Positions 1 through 6,221 of a stretch of DNA of 6,858 nucleotides are shown here, piece after piece. The DNA comes from an uncultured Clostridia bacterium. GTDB lineage: Bacteria; Bacillota; Clostridia; TANB77; CAG-508. The notes under the pieces were generated by a model. The model saw only the letters and a program-made list of their open reading frames with translations, was not told the DNA's origin and did no database searches. The stretch is taken from the NCBI GenBank assembly GCA_948505485.1, contig CAOPQH010000077.1, forward strand, positions 1 through 6,858, given 5' to 3'. A program made the translations under genes and the position numbers. The first letter of the stretch is position 1. Each line of letters opens with the position of its first letter.

Positions 1-576
1 TAAAAAAAGTAAATTAGAAAGTAAGGTAATATATTTATTTGAAATTTTAGAACTTAATAATTTACCTAAAATAATAGCAAATAAATTACTTACAACCATT
101 CCACAAACAGCGCCTAAAATCAATGAAATTTTAAAATGTGGATATTGCAAACCCAGGCCAAGTGATGCTAAAAAAGTTTTATCACCTATTTCTCCAACAA
201 TTATACTTATAGCTACTATTAATACATAATTTAAAGACAAAGAAAAGATTTTATTTAATAATTTAGAATCTTTGTCGGTTGAATTTTTCTCAGATTGATC
301 TTTTACTAAAAATCCTAAAATGCCAAAAATGATAAAAGTTATATATGTAAATATTTTTAAAGTAAAAGTAAAAGTTTCATTATTAAAACAACCCAAGCTA
401 GATCCAAATAAAATAGCAAGTCCATGGCTCAAAAAAGTACCTAAAGCAACTCCAAGTAATATTTTTGGAGTACTGCTTTTTGAGGAAAATGATAAAACTA
501 ATAATTGCGTTTTATCACCAAGTTCAGAAAAGAATATTAAAGAAAAAGTTATAAAAAATGGATATAAAAATTCCAT
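1..576 (-). CDS. UPF0016/GDT1 (TMEM165-like) cation transporter, partial at 3' end
   Basis: Reading the minus strand from the ATG at 576-574 gives 192 codons with no stop before the window edge, so the C-terminus is missing. The protein is hydrophobic and has the two signature repeats of the UPF0016 family: E18-L-G-D-K-T23 in the first half and E129-I-G-D-K-T134 in the second, each in a membrane helix and separated by a charged loop (about residues 92-110). In this family the two acidic motifs form the cation site. Characterised members (yeast Gdt1, human TMEM165, bacterial MneA-type proteins) move Mn2+ and/or Ca2+, bacterial ones mostly exporting Mn2+. Bacterial members are about 190-230 residues, so most of the gene is here. 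The start is supported by AAGGAGA (minus strand, 587-581) four bases upstream. It is transcribed divergently from the ABC operon. Family assignment is firm; the exact ion is inference. Confidence 0.92.
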   Translation of the reverse strand, partial: MEFLYPFFITFSLIFFSELGDKTQLLVLSFSSKSSTPKILLGVALGTFLSHGLAILFGSSLGCFNNETFTFTLKIFTYITFIIFGILGFLVKDQSEKNSTDKDSKLLNKIFSLSLNYVLIVAISIIVGEIGDKTFLASLGLGLQYPHFKISLILGAVCGMVVSNLFAIILGKLLSSKISNKYITLLSNLLFL

Positions 577-666
577 AATGTCTCCTTTTTTAATTAATCT
601 ATTTAATAAATATTCAAATTTATATTGATTATGCATCAAGTGTTTATTAAATATCCGTAAGAAATT

Positions 667-687
667 GTGAAAATTACGTGAAAATTA
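667..687 (+). repeat. Tandem direct repeat next to the ABC operon promoter
   Basis: GTGAAAATTA occurs exactly at 667-676 and again at 678-687, separated by one C, giving an 11-bp period (one helical turn). The second copy abuts the -35 box at 688. A degenerate third copy (GTAAGAAATT, 657-666) may precede them. Relative to the inferred transcription start near 723, the copies are centred near -40 and -51. This is where OmpR/PhoB-type response regulators, which bind direct repeats at 11-bp spacing, often activate. The repeat is seen directly; the regulatory role is inference, and AT-rich sequence makes chance repeats more likely. Confidence 0.4.
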
Positions 688-716
688 TTTACAATAAAAT
701 TCGTAAATGATAATAT
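688..716 (+). promoter_or_regulatory. Sigma-A promoter of the ABC operon
   Basis: TTTACA (-35, 688-693) is followed by a 17-base spacer and TAATAT (-10, 711-716). TGA directly before the -10 supplies an extended -10 TG at 708-709. Transcription should start near 723, leaving a leader of roughly 28 bases before the GTG at 751. The promoter excludes the in-frame ATG at 718, which would lie upstream of the transcript. Confidence 0.75.
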
Positions 717-735
717 TATGAAGAATAAAAAAGAG

Positions 736-742
736 AAGGAGG
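736..742 (+). promoter_or_regulatory. Ribosome binding site deciding a GTG start
   Basis: A perfect AAGGAGG lies eight bases before the GTG at 751. The upstream in-frame ATG at 718 has no Shine-Dalgarno sequence, so this site fixes the start of the ATPase gene. Confidence 0.88.
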
Positions 743-750
743 ACATATTT

Positions 751-1692
751 GTGATACAGTTAAAAAATGTTACAAAAAAATATGGGAATTTTACAGCTGT
801 AGAGGATATAAATTTTGATATTAAAGAAGGAGAAATCATAGGGTTATTAGGTCCAAATGGAGCCGGAAAGACAACAACAATGAATATGATAACTGGTTAT
901 ATTGAGCAAACAGAAGGAGAAATATTAATAAATGGTATAGATATGTTAAAAAAGTCTAAAAAAGCTAAAAGAGATATAGGATATATGCCAGAAGGTGTGC
1001 CATTATACAATGATTTAACAGTAAAAGAATTTGTTACATACATGGCACAAATTAAAAAAGTAAATAAAAAAGATATTAAACAAAATGTTAATAAAACACT
1101 AAAAAATACAGGATTGGAAGATGTACAAAACAAATTAGTTAAAAATCTTTCTAGAGGATATAAGCAAAGAGTAAGTTTAGCAGGTACATTAGTATCTGAC
1201 CCTAAAATATTAATATTAGACGAGCCCACAGTAGGCTTAGATCCAAAGCAAATTACAGAGATAAGAGCATTAATAAAAGATTTGGGAAAAAATCACACAG
1301 TAATATTGAGTTCACACATTTTATCAGAAGTAAGTCAAATATGTAACAAAGTAATAATAATAAATAAAGGAAAAATAGTTGCAATAGATACTCCAAAAAA
1401 TTTGGAAAACAAAGTATCACAAAATAATTCTATTTATGTAACAGTAGAGGATTCTAATAATAAAGTAGAAACAATCAAAGGAAAAATAGATGGAGTAAAA
1501 GAAATAAAATTAGTAGAGAAAAACGAAGATGGAACAAAACAATATATTGTTATAGGAGAAAAAGGAAAAGATTTAAGAAAGGCAATTTTCGAAGTGTTTG
1601 CAAAAGAAAATATAACAATATTTGAAATGAAAAAATCAGATACAACACTTGAAGATGCATTTATGAAACTAATAGAAGGAGGTAACAAATAG
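751..1692 (+). CDS. ABC transporter ATP-binding protein, GldA-like
   Basis: This is the nucleotide-binding subunit of an ABC-2 type transporter, hydrolysing ATP on the cytoplasmic face for the permease encoded next. With the GTG start the protein has 313 residues. Visible motifs are Walker A GPNGAGKT (34-41), a Q-loop region IGYMPEGVPLY in which E81 stands where Gln is usual, the signature LSRGYKQR (133-140, in place of LSGGQ), Walker B ILILDEP (153-159, catalytic E158) and the H-loop His189. The Glu in the Q-loop and the SRGYKQR signature are typical of the GldA-like subgroup, so they are not defects. A C-terminal extension of about 95 residues ends in the usual LEDAF-type segment. An alternative ATG at 718 would add 11 residues (MKNKKEKEDIF) but lacks a ribosome site and lies upstream of the predicted transcription start. 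It is the first gene of the three-gene operon, and its last codons carry the ribosome site of the next gene. Confidence 0.93.
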   Translation: MIQLKNVTKKYGNFTAVEDINFDIKEGEIIGLLGPNGAGKTTTMNMITGYIEQTEGEILINGIDMLKKSKKAKRDIGYMPEGVPLYNDLTVKEFVTYMAQIKKVNKKDIKQNVNKTLKNTGLEDVQNKLVKNLSRGYKQRVSLAGTLVSDPKILILDEPTVGLDPKQITEIRALIKDLGKNHTVILSSHILSEVSQICNKVIIINKGKIVAIDTPKNLENKVSQNNSIYVTVEDSNNKVETIKGKIDGVKEIKLVEKNEDGTKQYIVIGEKGKDLRKAIFEVFAKENITIFEMKKSDTTLEDAFMKLIEGGNK

Positions 1693-1694
1693 AA

Positions 1695-2375
1695 ATGTTA
1701 TCAGTAATAAAAAAAGAATTTAAAAGTTACTTTTTATCACCAATAGGATATGTATTTATAGGGCTATTTTTAATTACATTTAGTATATTTTTTTATACAG
1801 ATGTTGTTGCATATGGAAGTACAAATTTTGAATATATATTTTATTCAGGTGCTACGGTTTTAACATTTATAGTACCAGTTCTTACTATGAGAAGTTTTTC
1901 AGAAGAAAGAAAAACGGGAACAGAGCAATTATTATTAACTTCTCCGCTTAGTATAACAAGCATTGTTCTAGCTAAATTTATAGCAGCAACATTAATAATA
2001 ATAATAACAGAATTATGTACTTTTATGTATTTTGCAATATTATGTTTTTTTGGAATGCCAGACTTATTAATGACATTTGCAACATTATTAGGATTTTTAT
2101 TACTTGCTATGTCATATATTTCTTTTGGAATATTAGCATCAAGCATTACAGAAAATCAAATTATAGCAGGAGTAATAACAATAGGATTTTTTGTTGCAAC
2201 ATGGTTTTTACCTAACTTATCAACTTCACTAAATAATTTTTCTTTAATAAACATGTATTCAAAATTCCCGCAAGGACAAATAGATATAGCTGATACAGTT
2301 ACATTTGTCGCTTTTATAGTAATGTGTATAGTATTAACAATAACAGTAATGCAAAGAAGAAAAAGTGTAAGGTAG
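1695..2375 (+). CDS. ABC-2 type permease subunit, GldF-like
   Basis: A 226-residue integral membrane protein with about six helices (roughly 17-35, 47-65, 92-119, 124-147, 155-173 and 202-219). The conserved cytoplasmic segment of this family, beginning MRSFSEERKTGTEQLL, lies at 65-86 between helices 2 and 3. The FPQGQIDIAD stretch (191-200) before the last helix matches the conserved GldF-type region. Length is close to the usual 230-240. The ATG follows the ATPase stop by two bases. Its ribosome site AAGGAGGT (1676-1683) lies inside the end of the ATPase gene, which suggests coupled translation. It should form the membrane channel with the ATPase and the GldG-like protein. The substrate cannot be read from sequence. 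Family assignment is good; equivalence in function to Flavobacterium GldF is not implied. Confidence 0.9.
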   Translation: MLSVIKKEFKSYFLSPIGYVFIGLFLITFSIFFYTDVVAYGSTNFEYIFYSGATVLTFIVPVLTMRSFSEERKTGTEQLLLTSPLSITSIVLAKFIAATLIIIITELCTFMYFAILCFFGMPDLLMTFATLLGFLLLAMSYISFGILASSITENQIIAGVITIGFFVATWFLPNLSTSLNNFSLINMYSKFPQGQIDIADTVTFVAFIVMCIVLTITVMQRRKSVR

Positions 2376-2376
2376 A

Positions 2377-2382
2377 AAGGAG
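2377..2382 (+). promoter_or_regulatory. Ribosome binding site supporting a TTG start
   Basis: AAGGAG, within AAAGGAGAGG, ends eight bases before the TTG at 2391 and lies just after the permease stop codon. The protein from this TTG starts with the basic segment and membrane helix expected of the family, and no ATG or GTG is better placed. Confidence 0.8.
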
Positions 2383-2390
2383 AGGTAGCT

Positions 2391-3890
2391 TTGAAAAAAA
2401 TAAAGAGTTTATTCAGTAAATTTATACAAGCAATTAAAAAGAAATGGTTAATAAGTGGAACAAAAACAATTATGCTAGTAGCAATAATTATAGCATTATT
2501 TGTATTAGTTAATTTTGGTATGCAAGCACTAGATTTAACACCAATTGATTTAACAGCAGAAAAACTATATTCAATAACAGATGAAAGTAAAGATAAAATA
2601 AAAGATATAGATAAAGAAGTAGAAATATATTTAGTAGGATATACACAAGACAGTACATTATTGGATTTATTAAAACAATATACAAAAGTAAATGAAAAAA
2701 TAAAAGCAGAAGCAGTAAATATAACAGAAAGAGTTGATATATCACAAAAATATGACATTCAGAGTGGTGATACAGGTATAATTATAGAATGTGGAGAAAA
2801 AAGCAAGATATTAACAGAAAACGACTTATACACATATGATACAACTACATATGAACAAATAGATGTATCAGAAGAAAAGTTGACATCAGCTATCAGAACA
2901 ATTACATCTAATGATATACCAAAAGCATATTTTTTAAGTGGATATAGCGATTTTACTTTAGATACAAATATGACATATTTAAAAGCATATTTATCAAACG
3001 AAGTAATGGAAATAGAAACATTAGATATTTTAGTATCAGGAAAAGTACCAGATGATTGCAATACATTAGTAATAACAACTCCAAAAAAAGATTTTGATGA
3101 TGTAACAACGAATTCAATAATAGATTATATAAATTCGGGCAGAAATATATTATGGTTTAATGGATGCAAAACTTCTGATGTTGAATTACCAAATGTACAA
3201 AAAGTATTAGATTTATATGGAATTAATAAATTTGATACAGGAATAATAAAAGAAACAGATACAAGTAAAATAGTTCTAAACACACCAGAAATAATTAAAC
3301 CAAATTTAGAATATTCAAAGATAACAGAAAACTTAGAAAACGCAGGAGGATTAGTATTTATAGACGCAACTAAGATAAATGTCAAAAGTGATGAAGAATT
3401 AGAAAATTTAAATATAGAAAAAAATGAATTATTAACAACAAGTGAAAAAGCTTACTTTAGAAGGGATTTATCAAATGAATCTAATAATAAATCAGATTCA
3501 GAAGAAGAAGGTACATTCACAATAGGAGCGGAATTTGTTAAAACTTTAAATAAATCAGAAGAAGGTAAAAATGAAGAAAATGCTGATAAAAAAGATGAAT
3601 TAAAATCAACTTTAATTATATATGGAGAGAACTTTTTTATATCAGATTACCAAATAAGCAATCAAATTTCGTGTGCCACATTATATGCTAACAAAGATAT
3701 AGCTATTAATTCTATGGAATATCTAATGGAAAGAGAAGAAGATATAGCTGTAAGAAAATCTACAGGAACAGTAACTTATACAGCTACAAAACAACAAGAT
3801 AGAATTATTAAAATTGTGATATTTGCTGTACCAATATTAATAATAATTGCAGGAATAATAATATGGCAAATCAGAAGAAGAAAAAAATAA
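2391..3890 (+). CDS. GldG-like ABC transporter auxiliary protein
   Basis: This 499-residue protein has a basic N-terminus, a membrane helix at about 26-45, a long extracytoplasmic domain and a C-terminal helix at about 474-494 ending in RRRKK. That is the architecture of GldG-type proteins (ABC_transp_aux domain) that partner GldA/GldF-like transporters. The DLTAEKLYSIT stretch (53-63) just after helix 1 is a family hallmark. So is the NKDIAINSMEYLMERE region (from about 434) shortly before the second helix. An acidic, low-complexity Glu/Asn/Ser/Lys stretch occupies about 361-405 and looks like a flexible insertion in the extracytoplasmic domain. Start is TTG, with a strong AAAGGAG site. It lies 15 bases after the permease and closes the operon, with a terminator starting within 15 bases of the stop. 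In Flavobacterium the equivalent is linked to gliding; its job in Firmicutes is unknown and the ligand cannot be predicted. Confidence 0.88.
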   Translation: MKKIKSLFSKFIQAIKKKWLISGTKTIMLVAIIIALFVLVNFGMQALDLTPIDLTAEKLYSITDESKDKIKDIDKEVEIYLVGYTQDSTLLDLLKQYTKVNEKIKAEAVNITERVDISQKYDIQSGDTGIIIECGEKSKILTENDLYTYDTTTYEQIDVSEEKLTSAIRTITSNDIPKAYFLSGYSDFTLDTNMTYLKAYLSNEVMEIETLDILVSGKVPDDCNTLVITTPKKDFDDVTTNSIIDYINSGRNILWFNGCKTSDVELPNVQKVLDLYGINKFDTGIIKETDTSKIVLNTPEIIKPNLEYSKITENLENAGGLVFIDATKINVKSDEELENLNIEKNELLTTSEKAYFRRDLSNESNNKSDSEEEGTFTIGAEFVKTLNKSEEGKNEENADKKDELKSTLIIYGENFFISDYQISNQISCATLYANKDIAINSMEYLMEREEDIAVRKSTGTVTYTATKQQDRIIKIVIFAVPILIIIAGIIIWQIRRRKK

Positions 3891-3901
3891 AAGAATAAAT
3901 A

Positions 3902-3937
3902 AAAAAAATTCCCATAAAATAATATGGGAGTTTTTTT
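3902..3937 (+). terminator. Intrinsic terminator of the ABC operon
   Basis: TCCCATA (3910-3916) pairs with TATGGGA (3923-3929) around a six-base loop AAATAA. A T-G wobble (3909/3930) and seven A-T pairs (A-run 3902-3908 with T-run 3931-3937) extend the stem to about 15 pairs. The seven-T run is the termination tract, and the flanking A-run also gives a T-tract on the minus strand, so it could work in both directions. It starts within 15 bases of the GldG-like stop. Unusually, the T-run ends exactly at the ATG (3938) of the next gene. Confidence 0.85.
3926..3930 (+). promoter_or_regulatory. Ribosome binding site buried in the terminator stem
   Basis: GGGAG, seven bases before the ATG at 3938, is the only Shine-Dalgarno-like sequence for the YkvI-like gene. 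All five bases are in the 3' arm of the terminator hairpin, so when the hairpin forms in a read-through transcript the site is paired. Whether it is used is inference. Confidence 0.55.
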
Positions 3938-4972
3938 ATGAGAAATGAATTAAAAATAGTTTTAGTTATAATAGGAACTTTAATAGGAGCAGGTTTTATA
4001 TCAGGTCAAGAAATGTATACATTTTTTTATGTGTATGGAATAAAAGGAATTTTAGGCCTTTTTATTTGTAGTGTTTTAGTTAGTTATGTGGTATATAAAA
4101 CTTTTACAATAGTAAAACATGAAAATATTACAAATTATAAAGAATTTTTAGATGTTTTCAAAAAAAATAATGAAAAAAAATATCTTAATTTTGCTTATGT
4201 TACTAATATAATTATAAATATCTTTTTATTTATAACATTTTGCATAATGGTAGCAGGGTTTGGAGCATACTTTAGTCAAGAGATAAACATAAATAGTATG
4301 ATAGGAAGCTTATTATTTGCAATAATTACTTTTATAGCTTTAAAGAGAGATGTAAAAGGAATAGTAAAGCTCAATCAAATATTAGTTCCAATAATTATTA
4401 TATTCGTAACTTTAATTGGAATTTTTAATTTTCAAAATATAAATTTATATAATATTCAAAAATCAACTCAGAATAGTTATATAGGTTGGATAGTAGGAAG
4501 TGTGCTATATAGTAGTTATAATTTAATATTACTAATTCCTGTATTAATAACTTTAAGAAAATATATAAATACAAAAAAAGAAATAAAAAACACCGCTATA
4601 ATTACATCAGTAGTTGTTTTACTTTTAACAATAACTCTATTTTTATTATTATCTAGAATTGAAAGTGGTATTGAAACAATAGAAATGCCAACAGCTTATG
4701 CAATAGCACAATATCTACCATATTTTAGAAAAATTTATGGTATAATTATTTTAATATCAATATTTACAACAGCAATATCTTTAGGAATAAGTTTTTTAGA
4801 GAATATATCAAAAAATAAAAAAAGTTATACACAAACTGCTATTATTATGTGCATAATTAGCGTCATTTTATCACGTATAGGATTTTCTAATTTAATAAAT
4901 TTATTATACCCTATTTTTGGAATTCTTGGATTAATGCAAATAAAGAATATAATTTTTTATAAATTATATTGA
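3938..4972 (+). CDS. YkvI-family membrane transporter (LeuT/APC fold)
   Basis: A 344-residue integral membrane protein with about ten predicted helices (roughly 5-29, 35-58, 86-111, 120-137, 145-165, 183-205, 219-239, 265-289, 298-317 and 318-341). Helix 1 contains the broken-helix segment GTLIGAGFISGQE (13-25), the hallmark of YkvI proteins and reminiscent of the unwound substrate-binding helix of APC-superfamily transporters. The small-residue segment SVLYSSYNL (188-196) in the sixth helix would be the matching half of the repeat. Length fits the family (about 340-370). Substrate is not established; amino acids or other small solutes coupled to an ion are a reasonable guess. The ATG directly follows the T-run of the preceding terminator and no good separate promoter is visible. 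It may therefore depend on terminator read-through or an unrecognised promoter inside the GldG-like gene. It ends in TGA, overlapped by the next promoter. Confidence 0.85.
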   Translation: MRNELKIVLVIIGTLIGAGFISGQEMYTFFYVYGIKGILGLFICSVLVSYVVYKTFTIVKHENITNYKEFLDVFKKNNEKKYLNFAYVTNIIINIFLFITFCIMVAGFGAYFSQEININSMIGSLLFAIITFIALKRDVKGIVKLNQILVPIIIIFVTLIGIFNFQNINLYNIQKSTQNSYIGWIVGSVLYSSYNLILLIPVLITLRKYINTKKEIKNTAIITSVVVLLLTITLFLLLSRIESGIETIEMPTAYAIAQYLPYFRKIYGIIILISIFTTAISLGISFLENISKNKKSYTQTAIIMCIISVILSRIGFSNLINLLYPIFGILGLMQIKNIIFYKLY

Positions 4973-4997
4973 AAAAATCAACAAAAACTGTTATAAA
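4969..4997 (+). promoter_or_regulatory. Sigma-A promoter of the DUF5711-CvpA operon
   Basis: TTGAAA (-35, 4969-4974), a 17-base spacer and TATAAA (-10, 4992-4997) each match five of six consensus bases. TG at 4989-4990 gives an extended -10. The -35 box overlaps the TGA stop of the upstream gene (4970-4972). Transcription would start near 5004, leaving a leader of about 23 bases that holds AAGGAG (5015-5020) six bases before the ATG. Confidence 0.82.
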
Positions 4998-5026
4998 TAT
5001 ATTTAACTAAAGAGAAGGAGAATATT

Positions 5027-6211
5027 ATGAGAGATTTTTGGAATGAAAGTTCTAAAAAAGAAAAAAAATTAAATGTAAAAAAAGTCAGAAGAACTATAAT
5101 TATAGTAATTGTATTTATTATTATAACAGGCATAATAACGGTTTATGTTGCTAGTCAGAATGCAAGAAATTGGATAGATAAAAATATATTAAGAAAAGAA
5201 ATTATGCAAGAGAATGTAATAAACATAGATATTGAGCCAGACCAAAACATAAAAGCATATGCTTTTAATAAGAATATAGTAACATTAAATAATAATGTAT
5301 TAAAAATATATAATAATTCAGGGAAAAAAGAAAAAGACCTAAATGTTGAAATTAATAATCCCATATTTGAGTCAAACAATAGATTTTTAACTGTAGCAGA
5401 AGATAAAGGGCAAAAATTATATTTTATATCTGGACAAGACATAGCTTGGCAAACACAAATAGAAGGAAATATATCAAGAATACATATAAACAAAAATGGG
5501 TATGTAGCAGTAGTTATAATAGATACAAGTTATAAAACAGTAGTTAATTTTTATAGTCCTCAAGGAAAAGAACTATTTAAGACATTTTTGAAATCAACAA
5601 GAGTAATAGATGTATCTATTTCAAACGATAACAAATATTTAGCTTTAGCAGAAATTGATACTTCGGGAACAACAATACAATCTAATATAAAAATAATATC
5701 AATAGATAAAGCTCAAAATGATTCACAAAATTCTATAATTTTTATACATAATGCAGACCCAAATAAATTAATAACAAATATAAAATATCAAGATAAAGAT
5801 AGATTAGTATGCATGTATACAGATTCTATCGATGTAATAGAAAATAATCAAAATAGGAATATTCAAAATATAGAGGAAAAAAGAATTACATTTGCATCAA
5901 TAGAATTAAATAATAGCATTACAACAATAGAAGAACAATCAAGTGGAATATTCTCAGTTAATACAGTAGTAAAATTAAAAAATGTTTCAAATGAAAGAGA
6001 AAATGAATACATAGTGTCAGATGTAACAAAAGAAATTTATACAAATGGAGATGTTATAGCTTTAAATTTTGGAACAGAAGTACACTTTATAAATACAAAT
6101 GGATGGTTAATAAAAAAATACATATCAAAACAAGAAATAACAAATATCGTAATATCAGAAAATATAGCTGCAATTATTTATAGAGATAAAATTGAAGTAA
6201 TTAATATATAA
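5027..6211 (+). CDS. DUF5711-family membrane-anchored beta-propeller-like protein
   Basis: A 394-residue protein with a Lys/Arg-rich cytoplasmic N-terminus (1-22), one membrane helix at about 23-41 and a long domain outside the cell. From about residue 75 to the end the domain shows recurring short beta-strand units such as NNVLKIYNNSGK, QKLYFISGQDIAWQ, VVNFYSPQGKEL and EVHFINTNGWLIKKY. These follow the WD40/PQQ-like rhythm of strand, turn and an aromatic or hydrophobic strand ending near a Gly or Asp. This matches DUF5711, a family of unknown function found in clostridia. There is no signal peptidase site after the helix, so it is probably an anchored protein. The start is fixed by GAAGGAG six bases upstream. 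It is the first gene of an operon with the CvpA-family gene ten bases downstream. A scaffold or sensor role in the envelope is inference; no catalytic residues are visible. Confidence 0.82.
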   Translation: MRDFWNESSKKEKKLNVKKVRRTIIIVIVFIIITGIITVYVASQNARNWIDKNILRKEIMQENVINIDIEPDQNIKAYAFNKNIVTLNNNVLKIYNNSGKKEKDLNVEINNPIFESNNRFLTVAEDKGQKLYFISGQDIAWQTQIEGNISRIHINKNGYVAVVIIDTSYKTVVNFYSPQGKELFKTFLKSTRVIDVSISNDNKYLALAEIDTSGTTIQSNIKIISIDKAQNDSQNSIIFIHNADPNKLITNIKYQDKDRLVCMYTDSIDVIENNQNRNIQNIEEKRITFASIELNNSITTIEEQSSGIFSVNTVVKLKNVSNERENEYIVSDVTKEIYTNGDVIALNFGTEVHFINTNGWLIKKYISKQEITNIVISENIAAIIYRDKIEVINI

Positions 6212-6221
6212 GGAGAAAAAA

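Noticed and set aside
320..628. Open frame of 102 codons on the plus strand
   Set aside because: It lies antisense to the UPF0016 gene, whose minus-strand product has clear paired E-x-G-D-K-T motifs. The plus-strand product has no recognisable domain, and the frame has no good ribosome site.
611..639. Possible minus-strand promoter for the UPF0016 gene (TTGATG-17-TGAATA)
   Set aside because: The -35 is acceptable, but the -10 matches only two of six consensus bases. Other pairings tried in this region (for example TTCACA-16-TAATAA) are equally weak, so no minus-strand promoter is called.
2156..2758. Minus-strand open frame of 200 codons across the permease and GldG-like genes
   Set aside because: It spans two well-supported plus-strand genes and their ribosome site, and its product is a low-complexity Ser/Ile/Phe-rich translation typical of the antisense of AT-rich genes.
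3814..3843. TTGTGA with TAATAA as a possible promoter for the YkvI-like gene inside the GldG-like gene
   Set aside because: The -10 matches only three of six positions at an 18-base spacing. Such hits are expected by chance in sequence this AT-rich.
4970..4972. TGA read as tryptophan (alternative genetic code), given the extreme AT content
   Set aside because: No in-frame TGA interrupts any of the seven genes, tryptophan is encoded by TGG, and this TGA ends the YkvI-like protein at the expected length.
4951..4980. T-run and A-run at the end of the YkvI-like gene as a terminator
   Set aside because: The possible stem is entirely A-T, has no G-C core and is not followed by a T-tract, and the region is better explained by the promoter at 4969-4997.
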